This document shows, in pieces, positions 1 to 6,548 of a stretch of 8,134 bases of DNA. The notes beneath the pieces were generated by a model. That model was not told the origin of the DNA and ran no database searches. It saw only the letters and a program-made list of their open reading frames with translations. Position 1 is the first letter of the stretch; the number at the start of each line of letters is the position of its first letter. A program made the position numbers and the translations under genes. This DNA comes from an uncultured Eubacterium sp. (GTDB taxonomy: Bacteria > Bacillota > Clostridia > Lachnospirales > Lachnospiraceae): the NCBI GenBank assembly GCA_910585745.1, contig CAJUFM010000096.1, forward strand, positions 1-8,134, written 5' to 3'.

Positions 1-17
1 TCTCAACCTTCTTTCTC

Positions 18-52
18 GGAAGTTCCTATACTTGAATTATACAGGAAGCTCC
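18..52 (-). other. Imperfect hairpin just downstream of the toroid gene
   Basis: The arms at 40-52 and 18-30 can pair at 12 of 13 positions in minus-strand RNA, counting G-U pairs, around a 9-nt loop. The structure starts two bases past the stop codon of the 54-1052 gene, so it could end the exporter operon or protect its 3' end. No U tract follows on the minus strand (the next bases are purine-rich), so it is not a textbook Rho-independent terminator. The 13 bases at 19-31 equal one arm of a yeast FRT site. The other arm matches poorly. Confidence 0.45.
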
Positions 53-53
53 T

Positions 54-1052
54 TTAACTGACATTGCATTTCCTCTCTATCATATTGAATCGTTCCAGCT
101 TCTCCAACATAGCAAGGGTATAATAGGTTTCATACTTCATTTGCAATTTTTTCAATTCCTCGTCATCACCAAACGACCAGCCCAACGGCCATCTTCCATC
201 CTGACTTTGCTGCCCCATCCTGTATTCCAAAGAATCAAGAACCAAATCCTTTACAACAGGGTACACGATGCTATTCGGACTTTCTATGACATCACAGGGC
301 AAATGAACATATTCCTTCTCGGATCTCACATAGTCAAGCTCCATAAAGGCAGTGGGATTCTGACATAAAATAGATGCAAGCCTATTTGCCGTATCCTTGT
401 CCTTTAAACATGGTATAAACCATTGGAAATACTCTATATCGTATGGCTCACCGTTATCAAAAATTTCCTTCTTATAATGCGGTGAATTCTTATCCCAATA
501 GCGCAAAATATACTCCGTTGGGTATTTAATAATATCACGATACATGTCGTTCGGCACCAGTTCAGAATAATATGAAACAAATGCCGCAAAACACACTCTC
601 TCATTCGCTTTGTATTTTTCTATTCGTTCCTCTTCATTTTTAAGAGGAGTTATATCTTCCTCTCCGTAACTAACCCAGTAACAATGAACACCATCGTTCA
701 CTTCGGGCACAACAACCTCTCCCCAATTCCCAATTTCAGGAATATAAAGATCTAGAAGATATTTCATCATCTTTTGAATAAGCGGATGATCTGTTGGCGG
801 CTTCTCCTTCAGGTTTAATATATATTTAATGGCAATTTCAGCTGTTTTTAAACATGTTCCCTGATAGTCAAAATCATAATAAATACCGCCAAACCCACCG
901 TTTTCATGTTGATATTTTGATAACACATGTAGGAACCCATCCATGTTATTGTCTTCAAAAAGGTATCTGAACCAGGCACGATTTAGATCGTCACCATGTA
1001 CAAAAATATAGTCCCTCGCCTTGATAAATTTTTCATATTTTAATTTAAGCAT
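54..1052 (-). CDS. Prenyltransferase/squalene-cyclase-like alpha/alpha toroid protein
   Basis: This 332-residue soluble protein has no signal peptide or membrane segment. It carries glycine/aromatic repeats of the kind that line alpha/alpha-toroid enzymes: KYQHENGGFGG at about 46-56 and QSQDGRWPLGW at about 282-292. These resemble the QW motifs of squalene-hopene cyclases and the GGFGG repeats of protein prenyltransferase beta subunits. I see no DxDD-type cyclase motif, and the chain is about half the length of a triterpene cyclase, so enzyme activity and substrate are unknown. The start is the first in-frame ATG after a TGA; AGGAG lies 12 nt upstream, a slightly long spacing. The gene begins 42 bp after the second ABC gene on the same strand, so it is probably the last gene of the exporter operon. 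Its DNA is clearly AT-richer than the ABC genes (19 G+C in 601-660 against 31 in 1381-1440), which suggests separate acquisition. Confidence 0.75.
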   Translation of the reverse strand: MLKLKYEKFIKARDYIFVHGDDLNRAWFRYLFEDNNMDGFLHVLSKYQHENGGFGGIYYDFDYQGTCLKTAEIAIKYILNLKEKPPTDHPLIQKMMKYLLDLYIPEIGNWGEVVVPEVNDGVHCYWVSYGEEDITPLKNEEERIEKYKANERVCFAAFVSYYSELVPNDMYRDIIKYPTEYILRYWDKNSPHYKKEIFDNGEPYDIEYFQWFIPCLKDKDTANRLASILCQNPTAFMELDYVRSEKEYVHLPCDVIESPNSIVYPVVKDLVLDSLEYRMGQQSQDGRWPLGWSFGDDEELKKLQMKYETYYTLAMLEKLERFNMIERKCNVS

Positions 1053-1094
1053 TGCCAGTCACTTCTCCTTTCATCTCCATTCTCATTGACAGGT

Positions 1095-2933
1095 TCAAGC
1101 ATAATACTGTGCCTGCGCATTCCACATCTCATAATAAAGTCCGTCCTCGTCCCTGATCAGTTCCTCATGGCTTCCCTGCTGCACGATCTGACCGCCGTCA
1201 AACACGAGGATCTGATTGCAGAACCGGCAGCTTGACATACGGTGTGAAATGTAAATGGCAGTCTTGTCCCCGACCAGTTTGTCAAAACTCTGGTAGATCT
1301 CATACTCTGAAACCGGGTCAAGCGCACTCGTCGGCTCATCCAGGATCACGAGCGGCGAATCTTTATACAGGGCACGGGCAATCGCAATCTTCTGTGCCTC
1401 ACCGCCGGAAATTTCGACTCCGTCCTCCTCCAGCTTATAAAGGCTCGTATGAATGTCCTTATCCAGTTTGCCGAGCCTCTCTGAAAATCCGGCTTTTTCC
1501 AGGCATTCCCTCACGTTCTTTTCATCAAACTCTTTTGACACCGCCACATTTTCCGCGATCGAGAACGAAAACAGTTTGAAATCCTGGAAAACAACCGAAA
1601 AGAGCCGGATATACTCATTATAATCATAATACCGGATATCCACGCCATTCAGCAGGATCTCTCCCTCTGTCGGGTCATACAGACGGCACAAAAGTTTGAT
1701 AAAGGTCGATTTGCCTGCTCCATTTGGCCCGACCAGCGACATCTTCTTTCCCACCTTCAGCTTCATCGTAATGTGTTTCAGCACCGGCTCTGAACTGTTC
1801 GGATACGAAAAGGACACATCCCGGAACTCAAATTCGTATTCATTGTCGTCCCGTTTTTCAATCGGCAGGGTGCCATTATATTTTTGATTCTCGATGCCCA
1901 TAAACTCCTCGAAATAGGCGAGGTACTGGGCACAAATTGAAATCTCCATATAGGTTCTTACGACACTTCCCAACGCCGCGCTGAATTTTGTGAACGCCCC
2001 CACATATCTTGCCACACTTCCGATACTGATCAGACCAAGTCCTGCCTTCACGCCGACGTATATATAACTGGCGATCGTATATACTGCGCTGCCACACTCA
2101 TTCAGAAAAGAGTATTTCTCGACCCGCCTCCTTGTCTCCCTGAATACATTCCACATACTGCCGATATCCTGTTTAAACCTCCCGATGATCGTGTCCGCAA
2201 GATCATACATCCGCACATCCTTTCCTTTTCCATAATTCGACGTGTCCATCAGGAAGGACATGTAATAAAAAAAGTGCCTGTTTGCATCCACATTGATATC
2301 GAACTCCCCCTTTTGGAGCGCTCCCATCCGCCGCTGGCTCCATCCGAGAAGAATAAGCTGGCCGGCTAAAATAAGATTTAGCGCCAAACTTCCGAAATGT
2401 GACTGGATAAATCCAAAAAAGGTCGAAACCCGGGCATCTCCCACGGCAAAGAACACTGGAACAAATAACACTGCTGCGTAGATCATATCCGCCACGACAC
2501 CGATCATATTGGCAAGTCTGTCACAAAAAACAGTAATGTCTCCAATTGAATTCATCCCTTCCCTCGCCTTATGGATGCCCTCAAGGGTTTCTTTCTTTTC
2601 CAGTATTTCATAATCAAGCGTTAACCCCTTTTCAGAAATCATTTTCTGAATCTGTTCTGCCAGTAAATACTTTCTTACATTGATAAGCTTGTCAAGACCC
2701 CAGCATAACATGTTCAGAATAAAATTCAATCCGATCATCCACAGCGCATACTGGAATATTTCGTCAAATTGTTTTTTTTGCAACAGGGCATCAATGATAA
2801 TACTGCTGCCAACGATATTTACATATGGGATTGCCGCACCAGATAATTTCATGAGTACAAGAAGCGGCAAAAAACTCGGACATAACCTGTGTACTGTTTT
2901 CAGTACAAGATGAACTGCTTTTCTGTTTTTCAT
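1095..2933 (-). CDS. ABC exporter half-transporter, fused membrane and ATPase domains (second of pair)
   Basis: This 612-residue protein has an N-terminal membrane domain (hydrophobic segments at roughly 20-50, 62-80, 145-165, 180-198 and 283-325) and a C-terminal nucleotide-binding domain. Visible motifs are an A-loop Tyr377, Walker A GPNGAGKS (402-409), Q-loop Gln450, signature ISGGE (508-512), Walker B VILDEP (529-534) with the catalytic Glu, D-loop SALD and H-loop His564. All parts needed for ATP hydrolysis are present. The segment before the signature, LEEDGVEISGGE, replaces the usual TxVGExG x-loop. The ATG overlaps the stop of the upstream ABC gene (ATGA), with AGGAGG six bases before it, so the two are translationally coupled and probably form a heterodimer. 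The fold is that of exporters for peptides, lipids or drugs; the substrate cannot be read from the sequence. Confidence 0.93.
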   Translation of the reverse strand: MKNRKAVHLVLKTVHRLCPSFLPLLVLMKLSGAAIPYVNIVGSSIIIDALLQKKQFDEIFQYALWMIGLNFILNMLCWGLDKLINVRKYLLAEQIQKMISEKGLTLDYEILEKKETLEGIHKAREGMNSIGDITVFCDRLANMIGVVADMIYAAVLFVPVFFAVGDARVSTFFGFIQSHFGSLALNLILAGQLILLGWSQRRMGALQKGEFDINVDANRHFFYYMSFLMDTSNYGKGKDVRMYDLADTIIGRFKQDIGSMWNVFRETRRRVEKYSFLNECGSAVYTIASYIYVGVKAGLGLISIGSVARYVGAFTKFSAALGSVVRTYMEISICAQYLAYFEEFMGIENQKYNGTLPIEKRDDNEYEFEFRDVSFSYPNSSEPVLKHITMKLKVGKKMSLVGPNGAGKSTFIKLLCRLYDPTEGEILLNGVDIRYYDYNEYIRLFSVVFQDFKLFSFSIAENVAVSKEFDEKNVRECLEKAGFSERLGKLDKDIHTSLYKLEEDGVEISGGEAQKIAIARALYKDSPLVILDEPTSALDPVSEYEIYQSFDKLVGDKTAIYISHRMSSCRFCNQILVFDGGQIVQQGSHEELIRDEDGLYYEMWNAQAQYYA

Positions 2934-4762
2934 ATGGATCCTCCTGCTTCCTGAAAATCTGCCTGATGCGCGCTTTCTTCTTTCCGATAATAGTGGCTCT
3001 GTATTTCAAACATTTTGGCGTAAGCTCCCTTCCTTGCAAGCAGTTCCTCATGGGTTCCCCGCTCCGCCACCTTTCCATTTTCCAAAAATAGAACCTCATC
3101 ACAAAAACGGGTACTTGCGAGCCGATGGGATATAAATATGGATGTCTTCTCTTTCGTCATTTCATTATATGTTTCGTAAATATGGCTTTCTGCTATTGGG
3201 TCAAGCGCACTTGTCGGCTCGTCTAAGATCAGGCATTTTCCATCTTTGTACAGCGCCCGGGCGATCAGAAGTTTCTGGAACTCCCCGCCTGAAAAATTAA
3301 CGCCATCCCGCTCCAGCGTCTGGGTAATATACGTTTCCTCTTTCTTCTCCAAAGAAACGATCTTCTCCCATATATCTGCTTCCTTCAGGCACCGTCGTAC
3401 CCTGTCCCCGTCGATATGCGCTTCTTTTCCGCCCGCGACATTCATCGCCACCGTAAAAGCAGACATAAAACCATCCTGGAATACCGGTGAGATCAGCTTA
3501 CCATACTCATCCATATCATAATCCCTCGTGCTGATACCATTGACAAGAACCTCCCCCTCTGTCGGCATATAAAAACCACATAACAGCTTAACGACCGTCG
3601 TCTTTCCGGCTCCATTATTTCCCACGAGCGCGGCCTTTTCTCCTGGCTCAATGCGAAAACTAAGATGGGACAGAATGTCCTCCCCGTCCTCTTCATAGCG
3701 GAATGACACATCGCGGAACTCAATGGAAACCCCGGAAGACAGATCGGGCTTTTTTCCGTTTCCGTGCCGGAATACATCCTTGGTATCCATTGCTTCAACA
3801 TAATATCCCGTTTCTACATTTGTCTCCATCACCTGCGATAAGTGCGTAACCGCCTCATTCATCCAGACAGAAAAACCTGCCACGACGCCGACATAAAACG
3901 TAAACTGCGCCACGGATATGCTGCCGTCTAACACCATACGGATCAAAATCATGTACATAACAAAATCCCGGATAAAATTTCCCACCTGCTCTCCCGCCGT
4001 CGGGAAGTACCAGTGCAGCTCCTGTTTGGCAATGACGCGGCCCATTTTCCGGATCTGTTCATCAAAAATATCCCGAAACCATTTTTCCACATGATAGATC
4101 CGGATATCCTTCCCATATTCAAGGGAAATTCCCTGATGTTCCAACATGGAATTGACGCGCGCTGCCTGATACCTCTCATCCGCCAGCTTACGCCAGAAAA
4201 GGATCGCATGCTTTTTCAAAAAGAATGTGGCAACCGTCGTAACTGCTACAATGATCAGAATGCTCCAGTGCATGGAAAACATGATCGTTCCATAGGATAA
4301 CAGGCCAAAAAAACCATAAAACAGTTCAAAGGAATAACGGGCGAACCCCTCAACGCCCCGTCCACTGCTCATGACGCTTTGCATGCCCCGGAACATCTTT
4401 TTCTGCTGAACTGCCGGCTCCAAATTACAAAAGTCCATCGTCAGGCATTTCCTCAATAAACGGGCACAGAATTTTTGGAGACGCATATCCATGATATTCA
4501 GGTCAAACCGATTTCCTAAATAGATACGCATTCCTGTCAGCAGCGTACTGGCGGCAAGCAGTGCACTGATCCCAAATACATATGCGCCCAGATCATCCTG
4601 AGTCAGCATCTCAATTGCAACCGCCGGTATCGCACTGAGTAAAAGAGGCGAAACAATACAGATTAGCGCATATAACGGCAGCTGCCAGCAGTTCCGCCTG
4701 TTATATTGGAACAACTCCCGAAATACCATACGAAAGGTTTTCAATATCCGCTTCGTGCTCAT
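2930..4762 (-). CDS. ABC exporter half-transporter, fused membrane and ATPase domains (first of pair)
   Basis: This 610-residue protein has the same layout as its downstream partner: a membrane domain (hydrophobic stretches near 28-50, 62-80, 145-182 and 265-300), then an ATPase domain. It shows A-loop Tyr356, Walker A GNNGAGKT (381-388), Q-loop Gln429, signature FSGGE (490-494), Walker B LILDEP (511-516), D-loop SALD and H-loop His546. Both partners keep the catalytic Glu, so neither ATP site is degenerate on that criterion. I start it at the ATG at 4760-4762 (MSTKR) because AAGGGAG lies seven bases upstream. An in-frame ATG 14 codons earlier has no such site and would place the start inside the intergenic palindrome region. 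It is the first gene of the exporter operon, follows the kinase gene after a terminator, and its stop overlaps the next start. Control by the adjacent two-component system is likely but inferred. Confidence 0.92.
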   Translation of the reverse strand: MSTKRILKTFRMVFRELFQYNRRNCWQLPLYALICIVSPLLLSAIPAVAIEMLTQDDLGAYVFGISALLAASTLLTGMRIYLGNRFDLNIMDMRLQKFCARLLRKCLTMDFCNLEPAVQQKKMFRGMQSVMSSGRGVEGFARYSFELFYGFFGLLSYGTIMFSMHWSILIIVAVTTVATFFLKKHAILFWRKLADERYQAARVNSMLEHQGISLEYGKDIRIYHVEKWFRDIFDEQIRKMGRVIAKQELHWYFPTAGEQVGNFIRDFVMYMILIRMVLDGSISVAQFTFYVGVVAGFSVWMNEAVTHLSQVMETNVETGYYVEAMDTKDVFRHGNGKKPDLSSGVSIEFRDVSFRYEEDGEDILSHLSFRIEPGEKAALVGNNGAGKTTVVKLLCGFYMPTEGEVLVNGISTRDYDMDEYGKLISPVFQDGFMSAFTVAMNVAGGKEAHIDGDRVRRCLKEADIWEKIVSLEKKEETYITQTLERDGVNFSGGEFQKLLIARALYKDGKCLILDEPTSALDPIAESHIYETYNEMTKEKTSIFISHRLASTRFCDEVLFLENGKVAERGTHEELLARKGAYAKMFEIQSHYYRKEESAHQADFQEAGGSI

Positions 4763-4769
4763 GTTTATT

Positions 4770-4776
4770 CTCCCTT
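4770..4776 (-). promoter_or_regulatory. Ribosome binding site that fixes the first ABC start
   Basis: AAGGGAG on the minus strand, seven bases before the ATG at 4760-4762. It is the only good Shine-Dalgarno match near the N terminus and argues against the longer reading that begins at 4804. Confidence 0.75.
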
Positions 4777-4797
4777 CTGCACAAAACTTTAGTTCTG

Positions 4798-4826
4798 TTG
4801 GCACTATCTTATTGATAGTGTAACAT
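4798..4826 (+). promoter_or_regulatory. Possible plus-strand promoter spanning the palindrome
   Basis: TTGGCA at 4798-4803 (5 of 6 to the -35 consensus) and TAACAT at 4821-4826 (4 of 6 to the -10) are separated by exactly 17 bp. The palindrome occupies almost all of the spacer. No gene follows on the plus strand; a transcript would run straight into the 4839-4887 hairpin. The minus strand has no comparably good promoter here. The best I find for the ABC operon is about 4/6 plus 4/6 with an 18-bp spacer, so the true exporter promoter is unresolved. Confidence 0.4.
4802..4820. promoter_or_regulatory. Perfect 7-bp inverted repeat, candidate repressor operator
   Basis: CACTATC, five bases, GATAGTG: a perfect dyad, extended by GTT and AAC outside one- and two-base gaps. 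It lies 40 bp before the first ABC start codon and just past the terminator of the regulator operon. The size and symmetry suit a dimeric helix-turn-helix repressor (TetR or GntR type). No such repressor is encoded in the window, and LytTR regulators normally bind direct rather than inverted repeats. The two half sites fill the spacer of a possible plus-strand promoter. Confidence 0.6.
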
Positions 4827-4833
4827 TATTTTT

Positions 4834-4887
4834 AAAAAAAAGACGCTTTATGCACGAATGGTAAAAATCCGTACATAAAACGTCTTT
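4834..4887 (-). terminator. Rho-independent terminator of the regulator/kinase operon
   Basis: On the minus strand, arms at 4887-4868 and 4858-4839 pair along all 20 positions if three G-U-type pairs are allowed (17 of 20 Watson-Crick), around a 9-nt loop. They are followed by a run of eight U (4841-4834), the first three of which also pair. The hairpin starts two bases after the kinase stop codon. The plus strand has only a short T stretch after the stem, so termination should be strongest for the kinase transcript. The hairpin separates the two-component genes from the exporter operon. Confidence 0.9.
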
Positions 4888-4889
4888 TA

Positions 4890-5612
4890 TTAAAGCGGTA
4901 GCATGATTTCCGTAACAAACACTCCCGGTTCATTTTTCCGGTTAATAAAGCCCTGATTTTTTTCCACGATATTGTCGATCCTCTTTAGCCCGTGCCCATG
5001 ATTTCCCCACTTACCGCTCACAAATTCATGATCGTGTTTTCGTTCCTTCTCATTCGTAGAATTTATGACCGAGATGTATAGCTGCTCTTTAAAAAGGCCG
5101 ATGTAAATCCGGAGAAACTTCTTCTCAGAAGGGCCCATCTTTTCACATGACTCCAGGCTGTTATCCACAAGATTCCCGATGATCACACAGAGATCAACAT
5201 CACTGACCGAAAGTTCCTTCGGCACCTTTGCCTTGCAGTTGATCTCAATGTCCTTATCCGACACCACGGAAAGTTTGCTGTTCAAAATCGCGTCCACACT
5301 TACATTCCCCGTCCGGTACGCGATGTCGATCGCATCCAGATCCTCCTCCAGCCGGTTTAAATACTCTGTTACTTCCTGAAACTGCCCGAGTGCCAGATGC
5401 GCTTTGATCTTCTGCATATGATTATGGTAATCGTGCCGCCACCCGCGCATCGTCTTATAAATGTTCTGTACTTCTTCTCGCTGGGTTTTAAGGATCTTAT
5501 CCTGATAGTCCTCAAACGATTCCTCTTCCTGCTTTCTTACTACATAAGTAGTAATGATTACCGCCAGCACTACTGTCAAAATCCAGACAGCAATTCCAAC
5601 GCCCATCTGCAC
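4890..5612 (-). CDS. Short AgrC-like GHKL sensor histidine kinase with one membrane segment
   Basis: This 240-residue kinase has one N-terminal membrane helix (about 4-25), a short charged, coil-like linker, and an AgrC-type catalytic core. The H-box is RHDYHNH with His60 as the likely phosphorylated residue, the N-box is IIGNLVDNSLESCE (145-158), and the glycine box is NHGHGLKRI (204-212). AgrC proteins usually have about 430 residues with six or so membrane helices, so the peptide-binding sensor domain is missing. It may sense through its helix, an external partner or the exporter. I start it at a GTG (5610-5612) with AAGGGA ten bases upstream; an in-frame ATG two codons later is 16 bases from that site. 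The start lies six bases after the regulator's stop, so the two genes are co-transcribed and form a cognate pair. The H-, N- and G-boxes are present, so it looks active. Confidence 0.9.
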   Translation of the reverse strand: MQMGVGIAVWILTVVLAVIITTYVVRKQEEESFEDYQDKILKTQREEVQNIYKTMRGWRHDYHNHMQKIKAHLALGQFQEVTEYLNRLEEDLDAIDIAYRTGNVSVDAILNSKLSVVSDKDIEINCKAKVPKELSVSDVDLCVIIGNLVDNSLESCEKMGPSEKKFLRIYIGLFKEQLYISVINSTNEKERKHDHEFVSGKWGNHGHGLKRIDNIVEKNQGFINRKNEPGVFVTEIMLPL

Positions 5613-5618
5613 GTTACA

Positions 5619-6347
5619 TCATTCCCTTCGGTTATTGTAATACCGGATAAACGCCTCATTTACCGCTTTATACTGATTTCTGCTGACCGGTACGTGCGCG
5701 CCGTTATCAAGTATGCACTCGGTCTTTCCGACACGCGAGACCCGGCATAAATTAACAAGTACGCCCCTCCTTGTCATCACAAACCCGTGCTCCTCAAACA
5801 CGGCCTGTAGGCTGCCAAAGCTTGATTTCCACTGCACCTTCTGATCCCCGTAAGCCATTTGCACATAATGCCCCTGTGATTCTATACACCAAATATCCCG
5901 AAACGGAATCTTCTGTATATTCGTCCCCGTTTCCAGCAAAAAACATTCTACGCTTGTCTTGTTTTGTTTTTCCGCCACCTCGTCCATAATGCGGAAAAAC
6001 TCATTCTCTCTGACCGGTTTCAACAAATACCGGACAGCTCCCACTTCATATCCCTCGATCGCATAGTCCTTTACACCGGTCAGAAAAAGAATGACCGCCT
6101 GAGAATCCGCCGCCCGGATCTTTCTCGCCAGTTCCATGCCGTTCATTTTCCCCATCTGTATATCCAGGATATACACCTGATAGGGAAGATCCCCATCAAA
6201 CGAATACATCAGCTGTTCGGCGCTGACATATCCGGTCGTTTCACACGGAATCCCTTTTTTCTCCGCCCACTGTCCTACCAGTGCACAGATGTAATCCCGC
6301 TGCGCGTCCTCATCCTCGCAAACGGCAATCTTCAGCCATTCCGGCAT
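5619..6347 (-). CDS. LytTR-family response regulator
   Basis: This 242-residue regulator has an N-terminal receiver domain (about 5-122) with acidic residues Glu11 and Asp12, phosphoacceptor Asp62 in ILDIQM, Thr90 and Lys110 in LLKPV, all as expected for an active receiver. It is followed by a LytTR DNA-binding domain (about 133-238) with IPFRDIWCIES, HGFVMTRRGVLVNL and VPVSRNQY. LytTR regulators partnered with AgrC-like kinases activate promoters at paired direct repeats; AgrA and ComE are relatives. The ATG at 6345-6347 follows GGAGGGG at seven bases, a strong site. It is the first gene of the operon, 6 bp ahead of the kinase, with a long leader and its own promoter at 6520-6548. Likely targets are its own operon and the exporter operon downstream (inferred). 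Confidence 0.93.
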   Translation of the reverse strand: MPEWLKIAVCEDEDAQRDYICALVGQWAEKKGIPCETTGYVSAEQLMYSFDGDLPYQVYILDIQMGKMNGMELARKIRAADSQAVILFLTGVKDYAIEGYEVGAVRYLLKPVRENEFFRIMDEVAEKQNKTSVECFLLETGTNIQKIPFRDIWCIESQGHYVQMAYGDQKVQWKSSFGSLQAVFEEHGFVMTRRGVLVNLCRVSRVGKTECILDNGAHVPVSRNQYKAVNEAFIRYYNNRRE

Positions 6348-6373
6348 CCTGCATCCCCTCCGAAGTTCTTCCC

Positions 6374-6469
6374 TCAGTCGTCATCCAGGATCAAAAACGG
6401 CGGTTCTCCCGGATACATCACATCGATGAACGCCATCCGCAGACAGATTCCCATCATATCCTGATACCC
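6374..6469 (-). pseudogene. Fragment of an SMC/Rad50-like P-loop ATPase C terminus
   Basis: On the minus strand one frame encodes GYQDMMGICLRMAFIDVMYP (6469-6410), then GEPPFLILDDD and a stop. The pattern G-x-x-D-hh-G-hCLRMAhhD-hhY-x-x-E-x-PFLILDD is the region from the ABC signature to Walker B of SMC/Rad50-like ATPases from Clostridia. In intact members it continues into a PFxxLD D-loop, which is lost here: a TGA follows right after Walker B. Nothing resembling the rest of the ATPase is seen on either side. The stop lies 13 bases before the regulator's Shine-Dalgarno site, and the fragment falls in the predicted leader of the regulator mRNA. From the first ATG (6455-6457) it could be translated as a 27-residue peptide, with only a weak ribosome site. 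Family recognition is by motif only. Confidence 0.65.
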
Positions 6470-6480
6470 CGTACCTGAAT

Positions 6481-6506
6481 CCGTGAACCTAAATTGCCAT
6501 GAACCT
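6481..6506 (-). repeat. Tandem 10-bp direct repeat in the regulator leader
   Basis: On the minus strand AGGTTCATGG (6506-6497) and AGGTTCACGG (6490-6481) match at 9 of 10 positions with a 16-bp period. They lie roughly +7 to +33 from the predicted start of transcription. Paired direct repeats suit LytTR regulators, and each copy matches about 7 of 9 positions of the published LytTR consensus. The usual period is about 21-22 bp, so this is only a candidate operator. Confidence 0.4.
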
Positions 6507-6519
6507 GTGTAACACTTAC

Positions 6520-6548
6520 ATTATAAGGGGATTTCCCTATATTGGCAA
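6520..6548 (-). promoter_or_regulatory. Sigma-A promoter of the regulator/kinase operon
   Basis: On the minus strand, TTGCCA (6548-6543) and a perfect TATAAT (6525-6520) are separated by 17 bp. Transcription should start near 6513, giving a leader of about 165 nt that holds the tandem repeat and the ATPase fragment before the response regulator. It is the strongest promoter match I found in the window. Confidence 0.8.

Noticed and set aside
141..368. Plus-strand open frames opposite the toroid, ABC, kinase and regulator genes
   Set aside because: They lie inside strongly supported minus-strand genes, have low-complexity or unrelated translations, and lack convincing ribosome sites.
54..1052. 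LanC-type lanthionine cyclase
   Set aside because: LanC is also an alpha/alpha toroid, but its zinc-binding Cys/Cys-His pattern is not seen and no LanB/LanM or precursor gene is present. The repeats look more like prenyltransferase or squalene-cyclase repeats.
4763..4804. Fourteen-residue N-terminal extension of the first ABC gene
   Set aside because: It has no ribosome site, while the inner ATG at 4760-4762 has AAGGGAG at seven bases. The extra residues do not resemble an exporter N terminus.
4763..4889. Small signal-peptide or bacteriocin precursor gene between kinase and exporter
   Set aside because: The gap is filled by the terminator, palindrome and ribosome site. No frame with a start, ribosome site and double-glycine-like leader is present.
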